DNA of 64,000 bases, taken from assembly GCF_002797895.1 (NCBI RefSeq), contig NZ_PGES01000001.1, forward strand, positions 5,766,001 through 5,830,000, read 5' to 3'. The stretch comes from Janthinobacterium sp. 67 (GTDB lineage Bacteria; Pseudomonadota; Gammaproteobacteria; Burkholderiales; Burkholderiaceae_D). Under the pieces are notes generated by a model that saw only the letters and a list, made by a program, of their open reading frames with translations, ran no database searches and was not told where the DNA came from. Position numbers and translations under genes: made by a program. Shown here piece after piece: positions 49,056 through 58,293 of the stretch. Each line of letters starts with the position of its first letter. Positions within the stretch are counted from its first letter, which is position 1.

Positions 49056-49162
49056 AATCCGCGCTTGAAAAAATGTTCAGGGCAAGGCGCATTGCCGAAG
49101 ACAGTACGTATAGTACGGCGAGGCAGTGCAACGCAGCCATGGACGTTTTTTCTGCGTGGATT
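49056..49162. repeat. 107-bp imperfect palindromic repeat (MITE-like)
   Basis: The two halves are inverted copies: AATCCGCGCTTGAAAAAATG at the left matches the complement of the right end (CGTTTTTTCTGCGTGGATT). The similarity continues inward through GGGCAAGGCGCATTGCC and GGCAGTGCAACGCAGCC to a GTACGTATAGTAC centre. Near-identical palindromes are, to my memory, dispersed in other beta- and gammaproteobacteria. The right end overlaps the stop codon of ppnP (49161-49163), and the left end begins 7 bases past the murB stop. Confidence 0.75.
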
Positions 49163-49475
49163 AACCGAAGTGGCAGACGTAGTCGACAGTTTCAGTGGTT
49201 TCAATATCAAAATAGCTATTGCCCGGGATGCTGAATTGCGTGCCCGCGCCATAGCTGTTCCATTCCGCCGCGTCAGCCAAACGTACCTTGCACAGGCCGC
49301 CGACGATCTCCATGATTTCCGGCGCGCCCGTGTTGAAGCGCAACGATGACGGGAAAATCACGCCCACGCTTTTCTTCGTGCCATCGGCGAGGATGACGTT
49401 GTGCGACACGCATTTGCCGTCAAAGTAGATATTCGACTTCTTGACGACGCTGACATTGTCCAGTTGTGTGCTCAT
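49161..49475 (-). CDS. ppnP: pyrimidine/purine nucleoside phosphorylase PpnP
   Basis: Small cupin-fold enzyme of 104 residues (DUF1255/YaiE family) that splits nucleosides with phosphate. The family pattern is visible in ANIYFDG-like SNIYFDGKCVSHNV, then KSVGVIFPSSLRFNTGAPE and a C-terminal SYFDIETTETVDYVCHFG. AAGGAAAG precedes the ATG. It starts 25 bases after wspR on the same strand and could be read from the wsp operon. Its stop codon lies in the end of the palindromic repeat. Confidence 0.94.
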   Translation of the reverse strand: MSTQLDNVSVVKKSNIYFDGKCVSHNVILADGTKKSVGVIFPSSLRFNTGAPEIMEIVGGLCKVRLADAAEWNSYGAGTQFSIPGNSYFDIETTETVDYVCHFG

Positions 49476-49500
49476 GCTTCACTTTCCTTGCTGTTAAAAA

Positions 49501-50526
49501 TCAGTCGCGGACGTCATTGGCGCTCAGCACGCTGTTGCGTCCGCCGCGCTTGGCCGCGTACAGGGCCTGGTCGGCGCGGTTGATCAGTTGCTCGATCGTC
49601 GAGTCCGGCGATGGGACGACGGTGGCCACGCCGATCGAGATGGTCACGATGCCTGTGGTGGCCGCCGGGTTTTCGATCTGCAAACCTTCCAGGTGGCGCC
49701 GGCATGCCTCGGCGATCAGCCGCGCGCCGGCCGCTTCCGTTTCCGGCAGGATCAGGGCGAACTCTTCGCCGCCATAACGGGCTGCCAGGTCGGCCGGGCG
49801 TTTCAAATGTTCCGTCAGCACGGCGGCGACTTTTTTCAGGCCCAGGTCGCCCGCCAGGTGGCCAAAGTGGTCGTTATAGCTTTTGAAATGGTCGATATCG
49901 CAAAACAGCAGGCTCAGCGGCGTCTTGTCGCGCTGGCCCCGCTGCCATTCGAATTGCAGGGTTTCATCGAAGCGGCGGCGGTTGGCGATGCCCGTCAAGC
50001 CATCGAGGGCAGCCAGTTTCTGTAATTCAATGTTCGCATCCGCCAGATTCTTTTGGCTTTCGCGCAGGAAACGGAATGCCTGGTCGCGCTGCAATCGGCT
50101 GATGTGCGCGTTGGAATGGTAGCGTATGCGCGCCAGCAACTCCAGGCGGTCCGGCAGTTTCACCACATAATCGTTGGCGCCGACGGCAAAGCTGTGGGCC
50201 TTCAGTTTCGGGTCGTCCTTGGCCGACATGACGATGACGGGCACATGCGCGAGCGCCGCGTTGTCGCGGTACAGCTGGATCAGCGCGAAGCCGTCGATGC
50301 CGGGCATCACCAGGTCTTGCAGGATGACGGTCGGTTGCAAACGCAGCGCCGTGTCGAGCGCCTGCGTGGCGTCCGTCACGTAATGAAATTCGATATCCTG
50401 CTGGTCGCTGAGCATGCGCCGGACTGCCTCGGCAATGATCAACTGGTCGTCCACCAGCAGCACGCTGACCTTGAATTCGGTCAATGCGGGCTCATGCTGG
50501 GTGAAGCTGGAGGAGAATTCTGGCAT
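49501..50526 (-). CDS. wspR: WspR response regulator/diguanylate cyclase
   Basis: Output of the Wsp system: 341 residues with a receiver domain (phospho-acceptor Asp71 in ILQDLVMPGIDG), a helical linker, and a GGDEF-family domain with active-site GGEEF at 252-256. The inhibitory I-site RxxD (Arg243-Asp246, RPAD) is intact, so product feedback is expected. In Pseudomonas, phosphorylated WspR makes cyclic di-GMP and drives biofilm formation. The ATG at 50526 lies 10 bases after wspF; a longer frame is unlikely. Confidence 0.96.
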   Translation of the reverse strand: MPEFSSSFTQHEPALTEFKVSVLLVDDQLIIAEAVRRMLSDQQDIEFHYVTDATQALDTALRLQPTVILQDLVMPGIDGFALIQLYRDNAALAHVPVIVMSAKDDPKLKAHSFAVGANDYVVKLPDRLELLARIRYHSNAHISRLQRDQAFRFLRESQKNLADANIELQKLAALDGLTGIANRRRFDETLQFEWQRGQRDKTPLSLLFCDIDHFKSYNDHFGHLAGDLGLKKVAAVLTEHLKRPADLAARYGGEEFALILPETEAAGARLIAEACRRHLEGLQIENPAATTGIVTISIGVATVVPSPDSTIEQLINRADQALYAAKRGGRNSVLSANDVRD

Positions 50527-50536
50527 TGCATTCTTT

Positions 50537-51589
50537 TCAGATGTTAGGGGAGGGCTCCCACCCATTGTTGAGCTTGGCGCCCAGGCGGCTGCGCAGGCTG
50601 GCGCCTATTCTATCCAATGGCAGGATTTGCTGCGCCGCATCGAGTTCGGCCGCCGCACGCGGCATGCCGTACACGGCACTGCTGGCCTGGTCTTGCGCAA
50701 TCGTCGTCTTGCCCGCGCGGCGCATGGCCAGCAGGCCATCGCCGCCGTCGCGCCCCATGCCAGTGAGCAATACGCCGATGGCGTCGCCGCGCCAGTGCTG
50801 TGCCACGCAGTTGAAGAAGACATCGACGGACGGGCGGTAAACATAGTCGCGTGGTGCTGCATCGTACCCCAAACGATAATTTTGATCTAGCAGCAGGTGA
50901 TCATTGGTCTTGGCGATCAGTACGCTGCCTGCCACCAGTTCGTCGCCGTCGGCGATCACGCGCACGGGCATGCTGAGCTGGTCATCGAGCCATTTGGCGA
51001 AGTGCGAGGCGAAGGTTTCATCGATATGCTGCACCACGACGATGGCGCAGCCGGGCGGCGCCGTCCAGCCGGACAGCACCTTGGCCACGGCCGACGGCCC
51101 GCCCGTCGAGGCGCCGATGGCCACCAGAGTGCTGACCTGGCCATCGCCCCGGTCGCCGCCATTGCCGTTCGCCTGGCGCGGCGGCGGCGCTTCGGCGCTG
51201 TGGCGTATCAGCTTGCCAATGGTCTTGATCTTGGCCAGCAGTTCGCTGTCGCCGCCCACTTCGCCCTGCAGCACGGGCGTGGCCGTGACGTCGAGTGCGC
51301 CCGCACCCAGCGCGCGGAAGACCTGGTTGACATTGTCCTGCGGGCGCCCCGTGACGACGAGGATGGCGCACGGGCTTTGCTCCATGATCAGGCGCGTCGC
51401 TTCCACGCCATCCATCTCCGGCATGTTCAAGTCCATCAGGATCAGGTCGGGACGGTTGCCCTCGCACATGCGCACGGCTTCGAGTCCCGTGCGGGCGATC
51501 CACAGCACCTGGTGTTCCTGCGTGCTGGCGACCACCCGGCGCAGGGCCTCGGCGGCCATGGCGACATCGTTGGCGATGGCAATTTTCAT
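50537..51589 (-). CDS. wspF: WspF protein-glutamate methylesterase (CheB type)
   Basis: Adaptation enzyme of 350 residues. It has a receiver domain (Asp53 in LILMDLNMPEMDG), a linker (about 135-150), and a CheB methylesterase domain with Ser161 (GASTGGPSA), a His in VVVQHIDE and an Asp in TGMGRDGGDG. It removes methyl groups from WspA and resets the signal; loss in Pseudomonas gives wrinkly, high-c-di-GMP colonies. The start at 51589 is chosen by MKIAIAND; an overlapping frame adds 8 residues and would overlap the wspE stop. Confidence 0.96.
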   Translation of the reverse strand: MKIAIANDVAMAAEALRRVVASTQEHQVLWIARTGLEAVRMCEGNRPDLILMDLNMPEMDGVEATRLIMEQSPCAILVVTGRPQDNVNQVFRALGAGALDVTATPVLQGEVGGDSELLAKIKTIGKLIRHSAEAPPPRQANGNGGDRGDGQVSTLVAIGASTGGPSAVAKVLSGWTAPPGCAIVVVQHIDETFASHFAKWLDDQLSMPVRVIADGDELVAGSVLIAKTNDHLLLDQNYRLGYDAAPRDYVYRPSVDVFFNCVAQHWRGDAIGVLLTGMGRDGGDGLLAMRRAGKTTIAQDQASSAVYGMPRAAAELDAAQQILPLDRIGASLRSRLGAKLNNGWEPSPNI

Positions 51590-51599
51590 GAATGACAGC

Positions 51600-53903
51600 T
51601 CATAAGCGGGCATCTCCTATCAGGTCGGCCACCGCGTCGAGCAAGGTCTCGTCGTGGAAGCTGCCTTTGGTCAAATAATAGTCGGCGCCGGCGGACAGGC
51701 CGCGCGCGCGGTCTTCCGGACGGTCCTTGTACGACACGATCATCACCGGCAGCTTGTGCAGGTGCAGGTCCTTCTTGATCAGCGAAACGAGTTCGATGCC
51801 ATCCATGCGCGGCATGTCGACGTCGGTGATCACCAGGTCATATTCTCCGCTGCGCACCACGTTCCAGCCGTCGATGCCATCGATGGCCACGTCGACGTCG
51901 AAGCCGCGCGCCAGCAGCAGCTTGCGCTCCATCTCGCGCACCGTCAGCGAATCGTCGACGACGAGGATGCGCTTGGCGCGGCGCTGCTGCGCGTGGCCCG
52001 CCTGCGCCAGCTGGTGCAGGCCGCCTTCGTGCAGCAGCTTGTCGATCGACAGCAGCAAATCGGGCACGTCGAGGATCAGCACCGGTTCGCCGTCGTCGAG
52101 CAGGGCGGCGGCGGAAATGTCGCGCATCTTGCCGAAGATCGGGTCGATGGCCTGCACGGCCAGGCTTTGTTCGCCGCGGATGGCGTCGACCACCAGCGCA
52201 TAGCTTTGCTTGCCGCGTCCGATCACCACCACCGGTAAATCGTCGGCCTGGCTGGCCGCTTCGCCCAGCTCGAGCACCTGCGCCGCCGATACCAGTCCCA
52301 GATGTTCGCCCTTGAGTTCAAAGAACTGCTTGTTTTCCAGGGTATGGATGGCCGCTTGCGGCACGCGCACCACGCTTTCCACCTTGACGATGGGGATGGC
52401 GTAGGCTTCGCCGTGCACGTCGACCACCAGCGCGCGCACGATCGACTGCGTCAGGGGCAGGGTGATCAGGGCGCGGAAACCGCGGCCCGGTTCCGATTCG
52501 AGGCGCACGGTGCCGTTTTGCTGGCGTATCGTCTCGTGCACGATGTCGAGGCCCACGCCGCGTCCGGACAATTGATTCGCCTTTTCCTTCAGGCTGAAGG
52601 CGGGCAGGAACAGAAATTCCAGCAGCTCGCCCGGCGACAGCGCGGCGGCCATGGCGGGGCCGGCCATCTTGCGCTCGATGACGGACTGGCGGATTTTTTC
52701 CAGGTCGACGCCGCGCCCGTCGTCGCTGATCTCGATGCTCAGCATGCCGGCGCGGTGGCGCGCCTCCATGCGTATCGTGCCCAGCGCTTCCTTGCCCGCG
52801 TCGATGCGCTCGTACGGGCCTTCCATGCCATGGTCGATGGCATTGCGCAGCATGTGGTTCAGCGGGCTTTCGATCTTCGCCAGGATGTCGCGGTCGACCA
52901 GGGTGTCTTCGCCGTCGATCTCGAGCTGCACTTCCTTGCCCAGGCTGCGCGCCAGGTCGCGCACCATGCGGGGAAACGCGTGGATGCCGTCGCGGAAAGG
53001 GCGCATGCGCAGGGCCAGCACTTCGTCGACCATGCCTTGCGAGACGGCCAGCAGGCGCCGTTCATAGGTTTCGATGTCGGCGATGTGCTCGAGCATGAAC
53101 TGCTTCAGGGGCTGCGTCTTTTGCAGCGCCAACAGGGACTTTTCCATCAGGCCCGGGTCGGCCGAACGGGCAATGGCTTCGTGCAGGTGCTCGATGGCGG
53201 AAAACAGGCTGCTCTGGTTGCGCTTGAAGCGTTGCAGGGCGCCGACGAACGGGTGCATCTGGTGCGCATTGATGCGCGATTCGCTGGCCAGCGACAGCAG
53301 TTTGTCGAAGTTCTGCGCCTGGGCCTTGGCCGGTGCCGCGCCTGTACGCGGTACTGGCGCGGCCGTTTCCGGTTCATCCCCTGCCAAGCCGCTGGCCACG
53401 GGAACTTGCGGTTCGGCCGCTTCCGGCGGCAAGGGGGGCGGAGCAGGAACGGGCGCCGGCGCCGAAGGCAGTGCCGGCAATTCGGGCAGGTCGGCGATGC
53501 CGGCGATGGCGTTCAGGGTCTGGTCGATCTGCGCCGCATTGGCGGCCAGCCACGCTTCGGCGCCCGCGTCGTCCAGGCGCGACAGCTGCACGATCAGGTC
53601 GACGCCCGACAGCAGCACGTCGACCCGTTCCGGCGTGAGTTTCAAGCGGCCGTGCTGGGCGGCGACGAAGCTGTCTTCCATGCCGTGCGCCAGCTGCACC
53701 ACCACTTGCAGGCCGACGATGGCGGCGGCGCCCTTGATCGAGTGCGCCGCGCGCATCATCGCTTCGACGGCGGCCGCGTCACCCGCATGGCGCTCCATGG
53801 CCAGCAAGCCGTCGGTGAGGATCTGGGTCTGGCTGTCCGCCTCCATGCGGAACAGGTCCAGCATGGAAAAGGCACTGAGGTCGCCGTGCTGGTCCTGGCT
53901 CAT
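51600..53903 (-). CDS. wspE: WspE hybrid histidine kinase (CheA-receiver)
   Basis: CheA-like kinase of 767 residues. It has an Hpt domain with His54 (RAAHSIKGAA) and an Ala/Pro-rich linker (about 135-190). A dimerisation and HATPase region follows (LNHMLRNAIDHGME, SDDGRGVD, GRGVGLDIV), then a CheW-like domain and a C-terminal receiver with Asp694 (DLVITDVDMPRMDG). It should phosphorylate WspR and WspF. The ATG at 53903 overlaps the wspD stop by 4 bases. Confidence 0.96.
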   Translation of the reverse strand: MSQDQHGDLSAFSMLDLFRMEADSQTQILTDGLLAMERHAGDAAAVEAMMRAAHSIKGAAAIVGLQVVVQLAHGMEDSFVAAQHGRLKLTPERVDVLLSGVDLIVQLSRLDDAGAEAWLAANAAQIDQTLNAIAGIADLPELPALPSAPAPVPAPPPLPPEAAEPQVPVASGLAGDEPETAAPVPRTGAAPAKAQAQNFDKLLSLASESRINAHQMHPFVGALQRFKRNQSSLFSAIEHLHEAIARSADPGLMEKSLLALQKTQPLKQFMLEHIADIETYERRLLAVSQGMVDEVLALRMRPFRDGIHAFPRMVRDLARSLGKEVQLEIDGEDTLVDRDILAKIESPLNHMLRNAIDHGMEGPYERIDAGKEALGTIRMEARHRAGMLSIEISDDGRGVDLEKIRQSVIERKMAGPAMAAALSPGELLEFLFLPAFSLKEKANQLSGRGVGLDIVHETIRQQNGTVRLESEPGRGFRALITLPLTQSIVRALVVDVHGEAYAIPIVKVESVVRVPQAAIHTLENKQFFELKGEHLGLVSAAQVLELGEAASQADDLPVVVIGRGKQSYALVVDAIRGEQSLAVQAIDPIFGKMRDISAAALLDDGEPVLILDVPDLLLSIDKLLHEGGLHQLAQAGHAQQRRAKRILVVDDSLTVREMERKLLLARGFDVDVAIDGIDGWNVVRSGEYDLVITDVDMPRMDGIELVSLIKKDLHLHKLPVMIVSYKDRPEDRARGLSAGADYYLTKGSFHDETLLDAVADLIGDARL

Positions 53904-54586
53904 CGTAATAGTCTCGCAAGTTGAAAGCCGATCAGCGCCGTGTCGAGGCAGCCGATGCGCATGTCGCCCTCGGTGATCACGCCCGACAGGAAGCGCGACA
54001 GGCCCTTGTTGATGGTGGCCGCCGGCGCCTGCACGGCGCCCGACGCATAGCGCACGATGCCGTGCAGGTCGGCCACGGGCAGCGCGTAAGCCTGCTCCTC
54101 CCAGCGCATCAGCAGCAGGCGGGCGAACGTGTGGCGGCCCTTGGCCGGCGGCGCACCCTGTTCGTCGATGCCCAGCAAGTGTGCCAGCGACATGCACGGA
54201 TACAGCTTGCCGCCGATATTGACGATGCCCGCCAGGCCGCCTCCGCCGCGGTGCGGTAGCGCGTGCGGCTTGGCCTGCGGCGCCACGGAGTCGAATACGC
54301 GCGTGGGCAGCGCCAGCCATTCGCGGCCGATGCGAAACACCAGCGCCGAACTGTCGCGCACTTCACCGCCCGCGTCCAGCTGGCGGAAGTGGCTGGCCCA
54401 GTCGCGCCGGTAGTGTTCGTCCACGGGCCGCTGCAGGTTGCGCTGGGCGGCGCCCGCGTACACGTCGCAGTTGCGGCAATGGACGTTGGCTGGCAGCTTG
54501 GGGCAGCTCTGGTCGCCGACCACGCCGATATGGTTCCAGCAGTCGTCGATGGTGGCGGGGGACTCGGTGGCGATGAGATTTGTCAT
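53900..54586 (-). CDS. wspD: WspD coupling protein (CheW type)
   Basis: CheW-like adaptor of 228 residues. The N-terminal 50 residues carry a cysteine set (DDCW, SCPKL, HCRNCDVY) typical of WspD. The CheW domain (about 80-220) includes VFRIGREWLALPT and GIVNIGGKLYPCMSLA. It links WspE to the receptor WspA. It starts 10 bases after wspC with an AAGGGG site and overlaps wspE. Confidence 0.94.
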   Translation of the reverse strand: MTNLIATESPATIDDCWNHIGVVGDQSCPKLPANVHCRNCDVYAGAAQRNLQRPVDEHYRRDWASHFRQLDAGGEVRDSSALVFRIGREWLALPTRVFDSVAPQAKPHALPHRGGGGLAGIVNIGGKLYPCMSLAHLLGIDEQGAPPAKGRHTFARLLLMRWEEQAYALPVADLHGIVRYASGAVQAPAATINKGLSRFLSGVITEGDMRIGCLDTALIGFQLARLLR

Positions 54587-54595
54587 GCTTGCCCC

Positions 54596-55837
54596 TTAGT
54601 TGGACGCCTGGCGGCGCTCGTAGATGCGTGCCGCGCGCGCCTTCAGGGTGGCGGCGGCCGTGTGGTTGCCATTGCGTTCGGCCAGCAGGGACAGGTGGCA
54701 CAGCGCCTCGTAGTGGTCGGGCTGCAGATAGATGCAGCGGCGCCAGTAATCGTCGGCCAGGTCCATCTTGCCGGCCAGTTCATTGATGATGCCCAGCATG
54801 AAATACGCTTCCGCCGCCTCGGGCACTTTCGCCAGGTGGGCGTGGCATTTTTCACCGGCTTCGCGCAGCTGGCCGCGGTCGGCCAGCAGGCGCGCTTCGG
54901 CCAGCAAGTCCGTTTGCGCGGCGGCTGCTTGTACCGGCACGGGCCGCGGGCGCGCCGCCTCTGGCGCCGGTGCCGATGGGGGACGCAAAGGCGCCGGCCG
55001 TGGCGTGGGCGGCACGCTGCGCAGCGCGCGCGCCGGTGGCAAGGCGGCCACCGGGATGATGGCGGCCGGTGGCGTGCTGTCCTTTTTCAGGGCGAAGGCC
55101 TGGCGGAACTGCAGCGGCGCAAAGCCGTTCTGACAGAACGACGGCACTTCCGCATAGCCGGCCAGCAGCATGCCGTCGTCGGCCAGCAGGGTGGACAGAT
55201 TCTGGATCGCCGCGCGCGTGGTCGGCTTGTCGAAGTAGATCAGCAGGTTGCGGCAAAAGATGACGTCGTAGTGGCGGCTGTAGGTGGCCGTGTCGAACTG
55301 CAGCAGGTTGCCCTGCCTGAAGGTCACCTGTTCGCGCAAGGAGTCGATGATGCGGTAGGCATCGTCGGCCACGTGCGTGAAATAGCGCTCGCGGAAGGCC
55401 ACGTCCTGTGCGCGGAAGGCGTTGCGGCCATAGATACCCGCCTGCGCCCGCTCGATGCAGCCGGGGCTCAGGTCATACGCGTCGATGCTGAACGCCTGTT
55501 TCGGCACGCCGCCGTCGCGCAGCGCCATGGCCATCGAATATGGTTCCTCGCCGCCCGCGCACGGGATCGACAGGATGCGCGTGGCGCGTCCGCGCGCCCA
55601 GCGTTCCTGCACCAGTTCGACGGTGGCGTAGAACGCCTGCGGATCGCGGAACAGCCACGATTCGGGCACCACCACCAGTTCGATCAATTGCGTCATTTCG
55701 GCCGGCGTGAGCGCCTGCAGGTACGCTTCGCTGTCGGCAAAGCCCGTCTGCTCCATGCGCTGGCCGACGGCCCGTTCGGCCACGGATTTGGAGACGGACA
55801 GGCCGGTCGCGCGGCGCAGCAGGGCCTGCGCCGTCAT
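54596..55837 (-). CDS. wspC: WspC methyltransferase (CheR-TPR)
   Basis: Receptor methyltransferase of 413 residues. The CheR domain (about 1-270) has SAM-binding ILSIPCAGGEEPYSMAMAL, IDAYDLSPGCIERA and DVIFCRNLLIYFD. A Pro/Ala-rich linker and a C-terminal TPR segment (about 325-400, AEAYFMLGIINELAGKMD) follow. It methylates WspA to raise signalling. The start overlaps the wspB stop by 4 bases. Confidence 0.95.
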   Translation of the reverse strand: MTAQALLRRATGLSVSKSVAERAVGQRMEQTGFADSEAYLQALTPAEMTQLIELVVVPESWLFRDPQAFYATVELVQERWARGRATRILSIPCAGGEEPYSMAMALRDGGVPKQAFSIDAYDLSPGCIERAQAGIYGRNAFRAQDVAFRERYFTHVADDAYRIIDSLREQVTFRQGNLLQFDTATYSRHYDVIFCRNLLIYFDKPTTRAAIQNLSTLLADDGMLLAGYAEVPSFCQNGFAPLQFRQAFALKKDSTPPAAIIPVAALPPARALRSVPPTPRPAPLRPPSAPAPEAARPRPVPVQAAAAQTDLLAEARLLADRGQLREAGEKCHAHLAKVPEAAEAYFMLGIINELAGKMDLADDYWRRCIYLQPDHYEALCHLSLLAERNGNHTAAATLKARAARIYERRQASN

Positions 55838-56292
55838 GCCGCGCTCGCGTCTTGAAACAGCAGCGCGCGCACGTCCGGCGGCAGCAGGTGTTCCAGTTCC
55901 ACCAGCTGCACGATGCCGTCGGCGTCGCTGGCCACCTGGCCCAGGAAGGGCGCCGTGGCCACGCCGCTGTCTTCAAGCCGGAGCGGGTCGATGTCGGCGA
56001 TGCCGCGCACCTGCGAGGCCAGCAGGCCCAGCGCGTGCGTGCTCTCGTCGCCAGGCGCGCGGTAGTCGACGATGACGATGCGCGTGTCGAACTGCGCGGC
56101 GGCGGCCGGCAGCCCGGCCAGGCGCGACAGGTCGATCACGGGCACGGGCGTGCCATGCAAGTCCATCAGGCCAGCCACATAGGCTGGCGTGAGCGGCAAC
56201 TGTTTCAGCTCCAGCAGCGGCAGGACGCGCACGATGCGGGCCAGGGGCAGGCCGTAGCGGTCGCGTCCGATGTGAAAGAGCAGCACTTTCAT
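55834..56292 (-). CDS. wspB: WspB coupling protein (CheW type)
   Basis: CheW-fold adaptor of 152 residues, beginning MKVLLFHIGRDRYGLPLARI, with VAGLMDLHGTPVPVIDLS and a C-terminal IVQLVELEHLLPPDVRALLF. It is the second CheW in the cluster. It lies 4 bases after wspA and overlaps wspC. Confidence 0.95.
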   Translation of the reverse strand: MKVLLFHIGRDRYGLPLARIVRVLPLLELKQLPLTPAYVAGLMDLHGTPVPVIDLSRLAGLPAAAAQFDTRIVIVDYRAPGDESTHALGLLASQVRGIADIDPLRLEDSGVATAPFLGQVASDADGIVQLVELEHLLPPDVRALLFQDASAA

Positions 56293-56296
56293 GGGA

Positions 56297-58108
56297 TCAG
56301 ATGGTCACGGCGAAGGTCGACACGCTCGATTGCAGGTCGCCCGCCGCATATTGCAGCTGATGCACGGCTTCGCTGGTGGCCTTCAAGGACTCCACCGTTT
56401 GCTGGGTGGCGTCGTTGAGTTGCATCATGGTGTCGGAAATCTGCGAAGCGCCGATCGCCTGCGACTGCATGCCTTGCAGCACGGCGTCGAATTGCGGTGT
56501 GAGTTTTTGCACCTGGTCCATCACGGACGACAGCTGCTCGGCCACTTGCCGCACTTCGCCCACGCTGCGGCGAATTTCTTCCGAGAATTTATCCATGCCC
56601 ATCACGCTGGCGGACACGGCCGACTGCATTTCCTTGAGCATTTGCTCGATATCCCACGTGGAGACGGACGTCTGGTCGGCCAGGCGACGAATTTCCGTTG
56701 CCACCACGGAGAAGCCGCGGCCCGCCTCGCCCGCTTTTTCCGCCTCGATGGCGGCGTTCAGCGACAGGATGTTGGTCTGGTCGGCCACCTTGGTGATGGT
56801 GATCAGCACGCTATTGATATTGCTGGCTTTTTCCGACAGGGCCGCCAGCTTGGCGTTGATGGAATCGGTGGCCGACACCATGTGCTGCATGGTCGAATCC
56901 ATGCGCTTGAGGTTGTTTTGCGCTTCGGCCGTGGCATTCGTCGTGTAGTCGGCCACGGCGGTGGCGTCTTCCATGGTTTTCAGCAGCTGGCTCGTGTTGG
57001 CCGAGATTTCCTTGGTGGTGCTGAGAATTTCCACGCTCGTTTGCGCCTGCTCGATGCCCGTGGCTTCCTGCTGGCGCGCCGATGCGGCGATTTCCGTGGC
57101 CGAGGTCGTCACCTGGATGCCGGCCTTTTGCACATTGTTGAGCAGGCTGCGCAGGTTTTCAAACATCTTCGCCAGGCCATTGCCCAGCTGGCCGATGGCG
57201 TCGCTGCCCGTGATGCCGACCTTGCCCGTCAGGTCGCCCGAGGCGGCTTTCGAGACCACTTCCAGCAGGGAATCGACCTTGGCCCGCAAGCTATTCGTCG
57301 CGGCCAGTTCATTGGCCTGGTTGTCCTGGATGGTTTGCGCCATGCGGTTGAATTCTTCCGTCACCTTGCCCAGTTCGTCGCGCGAGAGGATGGCGGCGCG
57401 CGCGCTTTGCTCGCCGCCGGCGATGCGTCCGACGGCGTCCGTCAGGCTGTTCAGCGGGCCGAGGATGGAACGGCCCAGCAGATAGGCAATGCCCAGCGCC
57501 AGCACCACGCACAGCAGGCCTCCCAGCGCCAGGGTCAGCAGCATGGTTTCCTGCAATTTTGTCGTGGTGGCCGTGCGTTCTGCCAGCAGGCGCGATTCTT
57601 CCGCCGCCACTTCGTCGAGCAGCTTGTTCGCTTGCGCGACGGCAGGGTAGCCGCCCGGCGGCATGGTGCGCGCCACCGATTCCGTGGCGCCTGGCGCATT
57701 GCCCAGCGCGCGGCGCTTTTCGATCAGGGGGGTGATCCAGTCCTTGACCCAAGTGCTGGTCAGCGCGTCGATCTTGCGGAAGCGTTCCGACTGCACCTTG
57801 TTATCGACGGTCATGGCGATGGCTTTTTGCGTGTGCTGGCTCAGCATTGCCGCCTCATCCGTTTCCGGTGTCAGCGACGTTTCACTGCCGGTCAGGATGA
57901 AACCGCGCGCTTCCACCTGGATTTGCAGGACGGCATTGTGAATCTTGTCGATCTCGACCAGCACTTCCATCGTGTGGCGGTCCCATGCATTGGCTTCCGA
58001 CAGCCGTGAAAAGCTGTTGTAGGCCACGCCCAGCAGGATCAGGATGATGGCCACGATGGAGCCGAAGCCCAGGTACAGTTTATTCTTGATACTCAGGTCT
58101 TTGAACAT
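56297..58108 (-). CDS. wspA: WspA methyl-accepting receptor
   Basis: Chemoreceptor-like protein of 603 residues that starts the Wsp pathway. Membrane segments lie at about 12-32 and 192-212, with a four-helix CHASE3-like periplasmic domain between. A HAMP domain (about 212-265) and a long signalling coiled coil follow, with the hairpin tip VADQTNILSLNAAIEAEKAG. Pseudomonas WspA responds to surface contact or envelope stress; the stimulus here is not known. It is the first gene of the operon; its promoter should lie in 58109-58234. Confidence 0.95.
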   Translation of the reverse strand: MFKDLSIKNKLYLGFGSIVAIILILLGVAYNSFSRLSEANAWDRHTMEVLVEIDKIHNAVLQIQVEARGFILTGSETSLTPETDEAAMLSQHTQKAIAMTVDNKVQSERFRKIDALTSTWVKDWITPLIEKRRALGNAPGATESVARTMPPGGYPAVAQANKLLDEVAAEESRLLAERTATTTKLQETMLLTLALGGLLCVVLALGIAYLLGRSILGPLNSLTDAVGRIAGGEQSARAAILSRDELGKVTEEFNRMAQTIQDNQANELAATNSLRAKVDSLLEVVSKAASGDLTGKVGITGSDAIGQLGNGLAKMFENLRSLLNNVQKAGIQVTTSATEIAASARQQEATGIEQAQTSVEILSTTKEISANTSQLLKTMEDATAVADYTTNATAEAQNNLKRMDSTMQHMVSATDSINAKLAALSEKASNINSVLITITKVADQTNILSLNAAIEAEKAGEAGRGFSVVATEIRRLADQTSVSTWDIEQMLKEMQSAVSASVMGMDKFSEEIRRSVGEVRQVAEQLSSVMDQVQKLTPQFDAVLQGMQSQAIGASQISDTMMQLNDATQQTVESLKATSEAVHQLQYAAGDLQSSVSTFAVTI

Positions 58109-58234
58109 GGGAGGGCTCCGGAAGCGGGAAGGTCAGCACAATTGCACTGTAGCATTTTGCCACGGGGACAGCAAAATGGGGGTAATCTGGGCGCGCGCCG
58201 GGCCGTAAATCGCGGACGAGTGCGTTTCAAATGT

Positions 58235-58258
58235 AAAAAAGCCGCCCGTGGGCGGCTT
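58235..58258 (-). terminator. terminator of the argF-argG operon (minus strand)
   Basis: GCCGCCC pairs with GGGCGGC around a short loop. The A run at 58235-58240 is the T tract for minus-strand transcripts, so it ends argG transcription before wspA. Confidence 0.88.
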
Positions 58259-58293
58259 CGGTTATGCGGGAGGTAGTGCCTCCTAGTAACTAA

